Source: Agathobacter sp. (GTDB lineage: Bacteria > Bacillota > Clostridia > Lachnospirales > Lachnospiraceae). Taken from it: a stretch of 36,302 bases of DNA. Location of the stretch: NCBI GenBank assembly GCA_022767075.1, contig JALEPP010000139.1, positions 1-36,302 on the forward strand, given 5' to 3'. Of this stretch, positions 13,643 to 21,519 are shown piece after piece; positions within the stretch are counted from its first letter, which is position 1, and every line of letters starts with the position of its first letter. The notes beneath the pieces were generated by a model. It was not told the DNA's origin. It worked only from the letters and a program-made list of their open reading frames with translations, and did no database searches. The translations under genes were made by a program, and so were the position numbers.

Positions 13643-15262
13643 ATGGAAAATATGAAGAAAAAAGCCCTTGAGGCGCAGATTTGTTATGAGGATTTATTAC
13701 AGCGTCTGGAATTGGATACCGATACGGAGGTTGTGTTTCATGTGGCAGATGAGTCCCAGAAGAAACTGATGATGGATGCGTGCTATCAGAATAATCCATT
13801 TCCGGGTATTCCAAAGGCCGTATTATTATCTCTGAGAAAAAAGGCTATCAAACGCCTTTTTCAGGATGAGCTTGTGATTCAGACAGCACCGGCCGCTTCC
13901 ATTCTGGCATTAAATGCAGCAATGGGAAATGATATCTTAACCCTTAGAACCGGCAAGAAAAATGAGAATCCCATTGTTTGCGATATCGGATTTGCGGGAC
14001 TTCAGGTGGTTCGCCTTTATATGATGGCTTACCATGGGGATAAGGCCTTTGCCAAAAGCCGTTACCAGTCAGCTACCCGGGTAGACAATGCGTTAAACGG
14101 TTCCTTTTACAAGTACAAAACCAAGGACGAAAAGTATTTTTCTGCTCATGTGTACTATGAATCTCAAAAGCGCAGGATGATGAAGCTGCTTGCTATCAAA
14201 AAGGATCCGGACAAATTCCAGCTACTAAGTCTTCCTATAGACAAGGTTACCACTGCAAAAGCCATTGGTTCCTTTGATGCATTAGACTTAGAGGAAAAAG
14301 CCTTTGAAACCGGTGCCTGCGGATGTATGCTTCGTGACAGAAAGGAATGGGAGCAGTCAGAGGTTGGCAAAGCTGTGTGCGATATGCCCCTATACCGCCT
14401 GACAAAGGTAGGAGATGCCCCGAAAAAGGATTTTGGAAATGACACATCAAGAGGTCCCCTTACCGGTGTGAAGGTATTAGATCTTACCCACATTATCGCG
14501 GGTCCGGCGTGCACCAGAATCCTTGCAGAGCAGGGAGCGGATGTACTTTTGGTTCGCAGGGGAAGCTTTACCAATCAGGAACAGGCGATGCTTGAGCTGG
14601 ATGGATGGGCAGGCAAACATGCTATCCATTTGGATTTCAACGTGAAAGAGCAGCTGGAGAGAATGTATGAGCTGGTAAAAGAGGCGGATGTCATCGTATC
14701 CTCTTACCAGCAGGGTGCATTGGACCGATTTGGATTGTCTCAAGAGGAATTGAGAAGACGAAATCCAAATGCTATTATCGCTTCTATGATGTGCTTTTCA
14801 GACAGCGTGTGGCGTACCCGTCCGGGCTGGGCTCCGTTGGCTGAGGATATTACTGGGCTTAGCATCCGCAATGGTTCCAGGGAGAATCCGGTGAATCTCA
14901 ACGGAGTGCCTCTGGATTATATACCGGGCTTTCTTATGGCAGCAGGTGTCCTAGAAGCATTGAAGCGTTCCATGACAGAGGGGGGAGCCTATGAGGTAAT
15001 CGGCTCTCTTACAAGAGGTGGCTATTGGTTACATCAGTGTACCGATTTGTGCGAAAAGCCGGACTCTGACAGTGTCTACAAACATTGCTCAGTTGGCACA
15101 GGCATGCAGATACCACAGTGGAAGAAGCTCTGGTGTGAAATTCCGGAGACTGCGGTTGGAACAGTATTGTTCCCAATGCCTGCAACCTATCAGGCCGGTG
15201 CGGTAGAACCATATGGAAATATGCGCTTTTCTCATGGGGAAAATGACTTCCCAAACCCATAA
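13643..15262 (+). CDS. Family III (CaiB/BaiF) CoA-transferase
   Basis: In this 539-residue protein, residues about 271-450 are a clear CaiB/BaiF domain: GPLTGVKVLDLTHIIAGP, LAEQGADVLLV, and the probable catalytic aspartate D425 in GVPLDYIPG, at the place of the GDSNSG aspartate of formyl-CoA transferase. The first 270 residues look like a degenerate related lobe (FSAHVYYESQKRRMMKLL), making it longer than the usual 400. Family III enzymes move CoA between carboxylic acids through an aspartyl-CoA anhydride. Ten bases separate it from the reductase, so the pair probably activates an acid as a CoA thioester and reduces it. The specific acid cannot be read from sequence. Confidence 0.85.
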   Translation: MENMKKKALEAQICYEDLLQRLELDTDTEVVFHVADESQKKLMMDACYQNNPFPGIPKAVLLSLRKKAIKRLFQDELVIQTAPAASILALNAAMGNDILTLRTGKKNENPIVCDIGFAGLQVVRLYMMAYHGDKAFAKSRYQSATRVDNALNGSFYKYKTKDEKYFSAHVYYESQKRRMMKLLAIKKDPDKFQLLSLPIDKVTTAKAIGSFDALDLEEKAFETGACGCMLRDRKEWEQSEVGKAVCDMPLYRLTKVGDAPKKDFGNDTSRGPLTGVKVLDLTHIIAGPACTRILAEQGADVLLVRRGSFTNQEQAMLELDGWAGKHAIHLDFNVKEQLERMYELVKEADVIVSSYQQGALDRFGLSQEELRRRNPNAIIASMMCFSDSVWRTRPGWAPLAEDITGLSIRNGSRENPVNLNGVPLDYIPGFLMAAGVLEALKRSMTEGGAYEVIGSLTRGGYWLHQCTDLCEKPDSDSVYKHCSVGTGMQIPQWKKLWCEIPETAVGTVLFPMPATYQAGAVEPYGNMRFSHGENDFPNP

Positions 15263-15267
15263 GATTG

Positions 15268-15276
15268 TGCTATGAT
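15268..15276 (+). promoter_or_regulatory. Extended -10 promoter of pyrF
   Basis: TGCTATGAT, an extended -10 with one mismatch in the hexamer, lies six bases past the preceding stop and 83 bases before the pyrF ATG. No PyrR-type attenuator hairpin is evident in the leader. Confidence 0.45.
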
Positions 15277-15358
15277 GTTTCAGATAAAAAGGTGCATTCT
15301 TTTCACAGGAAGTATCCTATTAGTAACAACAAACAGCACAAGAACAGGAGCATAAGTT

Positions 15359-16057
15359 ATGGGTCGAGACGTCATTATCGCATGTGATTTTAACAGCAAG
15401 GAAGAAGTAATGCAGTTTTTGGACAAGTTCCAGGAGGAGAAGCCGTTTGTAAAAATCGGTATGGAGCTTTTCTATGCAGAAGGACCGGAAATTGTCCGGG
15501 AGATTAAGAGAAGAGGTCATAAGATTTTCCTTGATCTGAAGCTTCATGATATTCCAAACACAGTAAGAAAATCAATGGCAGTATTGTCAAGACTTGATGT
15601 AGATATGTGTAACGTACATGCCGGTGGAACAAAGGCTATGATGGAAGCAGCACTTGAGGGACTTACCAGGGAGGATGGCACTCGCCCACTCCTGATTGCG
15701 GTAACCCAGCTTACCTCTACCAGTGAAGAGGCAATGAGAAGAGACCTCTGGATTGAGAAGCCAATAGACGAAACCGTTATGCATTACGCCAAGAACACCA
15801 TGGAGGCTGGCTTAGACGGAGTGGTATGCTCTCCCCTTGAGGCAGGAAAGGTTCACGAGGTATGCGGAGCAGACTTCTTCACCATTACACCGGGTGTTCG
15901 ATTCGCAGATGGCGACGTTGGCGACCAGAAGCGTGTTACCACCCCTGCAAAAGCAAAGGAAATTGGCTCAGACTACATCGTAGTGGGACGTCCAATCACC
16001 CAGGCTGAGGACCCTGTAGCAGCATATCGCAGATGCGTTGCTGAATTCGTAGGCTAA
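15359..16057 (+). CDS. pyrF: Orotidine 5'-phosphate decarboxylase
   Basis: The 232-residue enzyme carries the catalytic Lys-Asp-Lys-Asp set: K32 in FVKIGME, then D59, K61 and D64 in [17 protein letters not shown] near the C-terminus is the phosphate loop. It makes UMP from OMP, the last step of de novo pyrimidine synthesis. Length matches the bacterial short form. A GGAG site lies about 11 bases before the ATG. It stands apart from other pyr genes, and its stop codon touches the left end of the large palindrome. Confidence 0.96.
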   Translation: MGRDVIIACDFNSKEEVMQFLDKFQEEKPFVKIGMELFYAEGPEIVREIKRRGHKIFLDLKLHDIPNTVRKSMAVLSRLDVDMCNVHAGGTKAMMEAALEGLTREDGTRPLLIAVTQLTSTSEEAMRRDLWIEKPIDETVMHYAKNTMEAGLDGVVCSPLEAGKVHEVCGADFFTITPGVRFADGDVGDQKRVTTPAKAKEIGSDYIVVGRPITQAEDPVAAYRRCVAEFVG

Positions 16058-16101
16058 GGAAATAATCCCCCTACACATCAATTCCATATATTAGAACCTA
16101 C

Positions 16102-16135
16102 AACCGCGGGGACTTTCTTCCCTGCGGTTCTTTTT
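16102..16135 (+). terminator. pyrF terminator (left arm)
   Basis: AACCGCGGGGA (16102-16112) pairs with TTCCCTGCGGTT (16118-16129), followed by CTTTTT. It lies inside the left arm of the giant palindrome. Confidence 0.8.
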
Positions 16136-16624
16136 ATGGATATTTGTTTCACGAAATCTCTCCCGGGAGTCCGCGGCATAGGTATTCTCATTTTCCGGTT
16201 CAAGCCAGCAAGTGTTTTCAGGACGCCCCACTCAAGCTTTTTTGATGATTCCGGTCCACCAAAGTTTGGACAAGAGACAAAAAGTTGTCTGCCAAAAATG
16301 CGCAGCGTTTCAGCGACGAGTCGTTGCTCCTCTTGGAGGCACCCTGAACGAAAAATCGGGGGCGGTTCTGTTTGCGGCTCGAAGAACGACAAACAGAGAG
16401 CCCCCGAAATAAAATTCGTGAAGGTGCCTCCTTAGAGGAGCAGACGAGGAGCGCCTAGTGCCTTTCTTTGGTGCACAGTTTTTGGCAGAAGCGTTCAAAC
16501 CGTTGGTGGACAGGAAAATTAAGCTTGAGTGGGGCCTCCGAAAACACTAAGCAGTCTTGAAAAGTCAAATGAGAATACCTATGCCGTGGACTCCCGGGAG
16601 AGATTTCGTGAGTCCTTTGGAACA

Positions 16625-16658
16625 TAAAAGAACCGCAGGGAAGAAAGTCCCCGCGGTT
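16625..16658 (-). terminator. Sensor-kinase gene terminator (right arm)
   Basis: This is the mirror copy of the pyrF terminator. On the minus strand, the same AACCGCGGGGA...TTCCCTGCGGTT hairpin is followed by CTTTT, about 40 bases after the kinase stop codon. Confidence 0.8.
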
Positions 16659-16695
16659 GTAGGTTGATAATCTGTGGAATTGATGTGTAGGAGGA

Positions 16696-19600
16696 TTATT
16701 TCAGGGCAGATGCAATCATCTCCATGAGTTTGTTGACATTTACCGGTTTGGCGATGTGGCCGTTCATTCCTGCAGCAAGAGCATCTCGCTTGTCCTCCTC
16801 GAAGGCATTGGCTGTCATTGCAAAGATTGGGATGTCTCGCTTGACAGGGTCGTCCATGGCACGGATAATCTGAGCAGCTTTGTAGCCGTTCATGTTCGGC
16901 ATCTGGATGTCCATGAGGATGAGGTTGTAGTATCCGGAGGCGGCTTTTTGAATCATGTCTACGCAGATGATACCGTCTTCTGCACGCTCCACCTCAAGAC
17001 CGGCACCTTTTAGGATTTCGGTTGCAATTTCCGCATTGAGGTCATTGTCTTCCGCAAGAAGGATTCTCTTTCCTTCAAAGCAGGTGGTGTCGATGTATGC
17101 CACATCGTCTCTTCGGATATCTTCGATTCCGGCGATTCTGTGAGGAATGATGGCTCTGAAGGTGGTGCCCTTGCCAAGCTCACTTTCTACCGAGATGGAG
17201 CCACCCATCAATTCAACCAGCTTTTTCACGATAGGCATACCAAGGCCGGTACCCTGAATGTTGTTCTCTGTAGCGTTGCGCTCCCTGGTAAAAGCATCAA
17301 AAAGGATTGGAAGGTATTCCTTTGACATACCAATACCGGTATCCGAAACGATGGTCTCAAATAAGGCATATCCCTTTTTCTCACAAGGAATTTCTCTTCG
17401 GATGAAGGTAATTTCACCACCCTCCGGGGTATATTTGTAGGCATTGGATACCAGGTTCAGGAATATTTCCTTCAGCTTGACCTTATCGGCATAGATGTAT
17501 TTGGTTCGAACATCCACGGTGTGGGTGAAGGTAATGTTCTTTTGGTGCATGAGCTCAGAGTAGACGGCGCTTACCTCCTCCACAATCTGACCGGCCTGAA
17601 TCGGAGACTCATCTAATACCATACGGTCGCTTTCGATTCGCGCCATTTCCAAAACGTTGTTGATTAGGGACAGAAGGAAATCGCTGGAGGATTTGATTTT
17701 CTTTACGTAGTCAATGCACCGATCCGTATCTTCTGTATTGTTTAGAATCAAGTCCGTATATCCGACGATAGCGTTCATCGGAGTTCGAATATCGTGGGAC
17801 ATATTGAAAAGGAAGGTGGACTTAGCTTTGTTGGCAGCCTCCGCCATGTTTCTAGCAGATTCCAAAATTGCCTGTTGCTCCTTCTCAGACTCGATAATAT
17901 CATCAATGCAGCGGATACCAATGATGAGGGAATTGGATTCCTTGCTGCCGCGATATGCAAATTTGACCTGGCAGTGGGTGATAGGTTCCCCAGGAACCAG
18001 ACGATATCTGCAGGAGTAGGAGCTTGCATTTTTTAGATTCGCTTTCACTTGGTCAATGGCAACGGCCTGTGTGACCCTCTCCCGATCCTTTGTGGCCACG
18101 TAGGTGTTGATGTAGGTTTCCCAGGCCTGGTCGTAGGAGCGGGCTTTCTTTTTGTCATCAGGCAAAAACACACCGTTTGCCTTTATAGGAACCGATAACA
18201 TCTGGTTCAAATCCACCATGAATACATCCTCCGTCTCGCGGCTGATGGTCTCCATGAGCTGGTATTGTTCTTTCAGATGAGAATTGAGCTTTGCGGTGTT
18301 CCGCCAGTTAATAATCATGAACAGGGTCAGAAATATCAGGATCACAATACTGGAAAAATACAGCGGATGGTCATAGAGGAACGCAATCAAGGATGGCTTG
18401 GAAGCCTCTGCCAGATAGGACTGGACAATTTCAATTCCCCGAGCTGTGGAGGTATTGTTAAGAGCCTTTTGCCAGATGGAAAAAAACTGATAATCCACTT
18501 TGGAATTGATTCCCATGGATATCTTAATGTCGGAACCAGGCACAATGTCCGCCTGAAACCGGTTCTGAATGTCCTCCCTGGCGAATTTTTGAGCGCTATA
18601 GCTCGGTAGTAAAAGCGCATTCACATCTCCTGATACCAGAGCATTGATGCTTTGGGCGGGGTCGTCATATTCTATGACCTTTGAATCCGGATACGAGGAA
18701 GAGAGAGTCTCCAAAATGTCTACATGATTCTCCACAATACCGATTTTCTCCGGCTTTCCGGTTGAACCGCGTTTTACCAGCAGGGAAAGGGTGGAGGTGA
18801 GGTAAGGGTCTGTAAGCTTATAGCTGTCTTCATAATAGCCCTCTGCATCCAGCCAGATATCCGCATCACCGGAAGCAACAATCTCAAGGTACTGGGTCTT
18901 GTCTGCTGCAGGCAGGAATTCATATTGGAGCCCCAGCCGGTTGGCGGTCTCAACAAAAATGTCCGCAACGATTCCCTTTCCGTCCCCGTCTTCGTACCAG
19001 GAGTAAGGGGGATTATCCGGATTCATGACAACAAGAAGCTTAGTTCCATCGTCCTTAAGCTTTTGTAGATATAGCTGCTCGGTTTCTGTAAGCTCGTTGT
19101 TGTGAAGCTGTGCTTCATAGTATTTGTTGTACAGCTCCATGCGCCATTTTGGACGGGCAATGTTCATTTGGTCGATGGCGCTGTCAAGCTCATTGATCAG
19201 GTCCTGATCTTCCTTGCGGGCCATAAAATAGTATGGAGTCTCTCCAAAATATTCGATGGTGGTTTCGTCATCAGCAGTTCCGATATAGCTGTTCACCAGA
19301 GCATCCACCTCCCCGTCAATCAGGGCTGCGGTAAGCTCTGCAGTAGTCTGGTAGTAATGGACAGAATAGGTAAAGCCCTTTTCTTTGGCAAAATCAAAAA
19401 ATTGATAGTTGTAGGTATGAGTCTCCAGCAAGCCCACGCGCATTCCCTCATAGGTGGAATAGTCACCGGCTATGATGGTGGAATTTCCACGTTTTACATT
19501 CATGCAGGTGGTGGCAGTGATAGCCGGATGCTTGGAAAAAATAAAGTCTTCTTCACGTTCTGTGGTGCGCTTGGCTGCTGTGTAGATATCCAGCTCGCCG

Positions 19601-19872
19601 TTTCGCAGCATTTCTTCACATTCCTGTGGAGTTTTGTCATAACCTACATAGGTGAAGGTGCACTGAATGTATTGGGAGAGCTCCTGCATCATTTCATAGC
19701 CGTAGCCACTTTTTCGGCCGTAGGAGTCCTGCTGATGATAGCTTGGGAAGGCATAGAAGGCAACCTTATACTCAGGCGTGGTGATACGGGGGATACTCAT
19801 GCCGTAAGCCGGACAACAGGTTAGGATGATCAGTAATGTGCAAAATATAATTGCGGATATCTTTTTCCTCAT
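16696..19872 (-). CDS. Hybrid sensor histidine kinase with two solute-binding domains
   Basis: The 1058-residue protein starts with a signal/anchor segment (about 6-24). Two extracellular SBP_bac_3 modules follow (about 34-255 and 277-490), then a membrane helix (about 503-523), a PAS-like stretch, HisKA with [20 protein letters not shown] (H693), HATPase with [14 protein letters not shown] and [12 protein letters not shown], and a receiver with phospho-acceptor D988 in [13 protein letters not shown]. The periplasmic-binding-like modules suggest sensing of an amino acid or similar small solute outside the cell. There is no separate DNA-binding regulator beside it and no Hpt domain, so its output partner is elsewhere. 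Convergent with pyrF across the palindrome. Confidence 0.93.
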   Translation of the reverse strand: MRKKISAIIFCTLLIILTCCPAYGMSIPRITTPEYKVAFYAFPSYHQQDSYGRKSGYGYEMMQELSQYIQCTFTYVGYDKTPQECEEMLRNGELDIYTAAKRTTEREEDFIFSKHPAITATTCMNVKRGNSTIIAGDYSTYEGMRVGLLETHTYNYQFFDFAKEKGFTYSVHYYQTTAELTAALIDGEVDALVNSYIGTADDETTIEYFGETPYYFMARKEDQDLINELDSAIDQMNIARPKWRMELYNKYYEAQLHNNELTETEQLYLQKLKDDGTKLLVVMNPDNPPYSWYEDGDGKGIVADIFVETANRLGLQYEFLPAADKTQYLEIVASGDADIWLDAEGYYEDSYKLTDPYLTSTLSLLVKRGSTGKPEKIGIVENHVDILETLSSSYPDSKVIEYDDPAQSINALVSGDVNALLLPSYSAQKFAREDIQNRFQADIVPGSDIKISMGINSKVDYQFFSIWQKALNNTSTARGIEIVQSYLAEASKPSLIAFLYDHPLYFSSIVILIFLTLFMIINWRNTAKLNSHLKEQYQLMETISRETEDVFMVDLNQMLSVPIKANGVFLPDDKKKARSYDQAWETYINTYVATKDRERVTQAVAIDQVKANLKNASSYSCRYRLVPGEPITHCQVKFAYRGSKESNSLIIGIRCIDDIIESEKEQQAILESARNMAEAANKAKSTFLFNMSHDIRTPMNAIVGYTDLILNNTEDTDRCIDYVKKIKSSSDFLLSLINNVLEMARIESDRMVLDESPIQAGQIVEEVSAVYSELMHQKNITFTHTVDVRTKYIYADKVKLKEIFLNLVSNAYKYTPEGGEITFIRREIPCEKKGYALFETIVSDTGIGMSKEYLPILFDAFTRERNATENNIQGTGLGMPIVKKLVELMGGSISVESELGKGTTFRAIIPHRIAGIEDIRRDDVAYIDTTCFEGKRILLAEDNDLNAEIATEILKGAGLEVERAEDGIICVDMIQKAASGYYNLILMDIQMPNMNGYKAAQIIRAMDDPVKRDIPIFAMTANAFEEDKRDALAAGMNGHIAKPVNVNKLMEMIASALK

Positions 19873-19914
19873 AACAGATGAACCTCATTGGTAAACTGGA
19901 ATTATCAAATTGGG

Positions 19915-19935
19915 ATTATAGTAACAATTATAGCA
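19915..19935 (-). promoter_or_regulatory. Two -10 elements for the sensor kinase
   Basis: On the minus strand, TGCTATAAT (19935-19927, extended -10) is followed by another TATAAT (19920-19915), about 43-54 bases before the ATG at 19872. Either could start the transcript; no strong -35 is seen. Confidence 0.5.
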
Positions 19936-20021
19936 CTTTATACGGAGGGATGCTAGGATAATAGTACTAAAATATTTAATTATAATCACCAATAGAATTA
20001 TCAATTGAAGCAAAAATTTGC

Positions 20022-20050
20022 TTGAAATAAAGCTCCCATCCATGTATAAT
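20022..20050 (+). promoter_or_regulatory. Promoter of the MATE gene leader
   Basis: TTGAAA (20022-20027), a 17-bp spacer and TATAAT (20045-20050) make a near-consensus promoter. The start would be near 20057, giving a leader of about 115 bases that contains two terminators before the ATG at 20172. Confidence 0.75.
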
Positions 20051-20083
20051 CATCATATAAACCCAATCGGGTGTGGACTTTTC

Positions 20084-20116
20084 AAGAGCGTCTGAATAAG
20101 GAGACGTTCTTTTTTC
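20084..20116 (+). terminator. Leader terminator 1 (possible attenuator)
   Basis: AAGAGCGTCT (20084-20093) pairs with AGACGTTCTT (20102-20111), including one G-U pair, with loop GAATAAGG, followed by TTTT. It lies between the promoter and the MATE gene. Confidence 0.7.
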
Positions 20117-20117
20117 G

Positions 20118-20146
20118 CCACATGGCAGTTGCCATGTGGTTTTTTT
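20118..20146 (+). terminator. Leader terminator 2 (possible attenuator)
   Basis: CCACATGGCA (20118-20127) pairs perfectly with TGCCATGTGG (20130-20139), followed by seven Ts. It ends 12 bases before the AAGGAG site of the MATE gene. Confidence 0.85.
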
Positions 20147-20171
20147 GTGTGTTAGGAAAGGAGACTGTGGT

Positions 20172-21512
20172 ATGAATCAGACTTTTATGAAGGAGAAAAA
20201 AGTAATTCCGTTGGTGCTTTCCATGGCTCTTCCCATGGTACTTTCCATGGCGGTGAATTCTCTTTATAATATCGTGGACAGTTATTTTGTGGCGAAGCTT
20301 TCAGAGGATGCCATGACAGCACTTTCCTTAGTGTTCCCGGCTCAGAATCTCTTGACGGCGGTAAGTGTTGGCTTTGGAATTGGTGTCAATGCCCAGATTG
20401 CTTACTTCCTTGGGGCGAAGGATCAGGACATGGCGGATCGGACGGCCTCTCAGGGAATCCTTTTTAGCGTGTTTCACGGGGTGATGATTCTCTTTGTATT
20501 CTTGCTTGGAATGCCATGGTTTCTTGGAAGATTTACCTCCAGAGCTTCTGTGTTAGCGCTTGGGATCCAGTATTCCAATGTGGTATTTTGGTTTTCCGTT
20601 GTGGTGAGTGTTGGGATTACCTATGAGAAAATCTTTCAAGCGGTAGGCCGCATGAAAGAAACGATGATCTGCATGATGCTTGGTTTTGTCACCAATATCC
20701 TTTTGGATCCGCTTTTGATTTTTGGAATTGGTCCTTTTCCTGAGCTTGGAATGAGAGGGGCGGCGGTTGCCACCGGAATGGGACAGGTGCTTACCTTTTT
20801 TGCATACGTTTTCTTTGACAAAAAGAAGCCCCTGCCGGTGAACATTTCCTTTTCCAAGATGAAGCCTTCGGCAGAGATATGTAAAAAGGTCTACGGAGTA
20901 GGTGGTCCTGCCACCCTAAACATGGCGCTTCCTTCCTTTTTGATTACGGCGCTGAATGGGATGCTTTCGGTCTATGGAGAGACCTATGTGCTGGTGTTAG
21001 GAATCTACTACAAGCTTCAGACCTTTATCTACCTGCCAACCAATGGAGTCCTTCAGGGAATCAGACCGCTGGTAGGCTATAATTACGGGGCAAAGGAGTA
21101 TAGAAGAGTGGAGAAGATATATCGATTTGCTATGGTTATGACGGCAGGGATTATGTTCCTTGGTATGGGAGGATGTCTGCTCATTCCAAAGCTTCTCATG
21201 AGTCTTTTTGCCAGTAATCCACAGACAATTGCCATTGGAACTGTGGCTCTTCGGATTATTTCACTGGGCTTTCTGGTGTCCGCTACTTCCATTACCTACT
21301 GTGGGACCCTGGAGGGCTTGGGAGAGGGAATGCCGTCTCTTGTGATTTCTCTGCTCCGCTATACAGTAATCATGATCCCTGTCGCCTTGCTTTTGAGCCA
21401 TGGCATGGGAGCTGTGGGAGTGTGGATTGCCTTCCCTGTGACAGAATTTGCAGTGGCCTTGGTTTCCTATCTGTTCTTCTACAAGATCTGGAAAAAGAAA
21501 AAGGGGAACTAA
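20172..21512 (+). CDS. MATE family multidrug/sodium antiporter
   Basis: The 446-residue protein has about 12 membrane helices and typical MATE features: MVLSMAVNSLYNIVDSYFVA in helix 1, then GVNAQIAYFLGA, and the second-half repeat beginning ATLNMALPSF. MATE proteins expel cationic drugs, dyes or metabolites using a Na+ or H+ gradient; the substrate is not predictable here. The ATG at 20172 is chosen because AAGGAG (20158-20163) lies eight bases before it; the frame is open further upstream, but that part runs through terminator 2. The leader with two terminators implies regulated read-through. It ends six bases from the convergent GH3 gene. Confidence 0.92.
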   Translation: MNQTFMKEKKVIPLVLSMALPMVLSMAVNSLYNIVDSYFVAKLSEDAMTALSLVFPAQNLLTAVSVGFGIGVNAQIAYFLGAKDQDMADRTASQGILFSVFHGVMILFVFLLGMPWFLGRFTSRASVLALGIQYSNVVFWFSVVVSVGITYEKIFQAVGRMKETMICMMLGFVTNILLDPLLIFGIGPFPELGMRGAAVATGMGQVLTFFAYVFFDKKKPLPVNISFSKMKPSAEICKKVYGVGGPATLNMALPSFLITALNGMLSVYGETYVLVLGIYYKLQTFIYLPTNGVLQGIRPLVGYNYGAKEYRRVEKIYRFAMVMTAGIMFLGMGGCLLIPKLLMSLFASNPQTIAIGTVALRIISLGFLVSATSITYCGTLEGLGEGMPSLVISLLRYTVIMIPVALLLSHGMGAVGVWIAFPVTEFAVALVSYLFFYKIWKKKKGN

Positions 21513-21519
21513 GTTCCCC
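21503..21519 (-). terminator. Terminator of the GH3 gene overlapping both stop codons
   Basis: GGGGAAC-TAA-GTTCCCC forms a perfect stem whose loop is the MATE stop codon and whose edge touches the GH3 stop (TAG, minus strand 21521-21519). On the minus strand it is followed by TTTTTCTTTTTCC; on the plus strand there is no T-run, so it mainly serves the GH3 gene. Confidence 0.7.

Larger units (their letters stand above)
16061..16700. repeat. 640-bp imperfect giant palindrome filling a convergent gap
   Basis: The left arm (16061-16374) and right arm (16390-16700) are inverted copies around a centre at about 16382, with only about 15 unpaired bases in the middle. Matched blocks in order include AATAATCC.CCTACACATC.. 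at the tips, a perfect 40-bp block beginning AACCTACAACCGCGGGGACT (left 16095-16134), CACGAAATCTCTCCCGGGAG, GGCATAGGTATTCTCATTT, GCCCCACTCAAGCTT, GTCCACCAA, CTGCCAAAAA, GGAGGCACC, CGGGGGC and TCTGTTTG. Similarity weakens between blocks. Both outer tips coincide with the stop codons of pyrF and the kinase gene. No convincing protein is encoded within it. Confidence 0.93.

Noticed and set aside
11359-15262. A bile-acid 7-dehydroxylation (bai) operon
   Set aside because: Only reductase-like and CoA-transferase-like genes are present; no baiB, baiE, baiA or baiG, and the families have many other substrates.
16136-16435. Open frames of 60-100 codons inside the large palindrome on both strands
   Set aside because: They arise from the repeated GC-rich blocks, lack ribosome sites and resemble no protein; both arms would have to encode mirrored peptides.
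19102-19824. A 240-codon frame opposite the sensor kinase
   Set aside because: The opposite strand carries a fully assigned SBP/kinase protein; this frame has no family features and no start signals.
20073-20099. Eight-codon GTG-started leader peptide in the MATE leader
   Set aside because: The only purine stretch is directly against the GTG; too weak to list as a gene, though mentioned in the leader finding.
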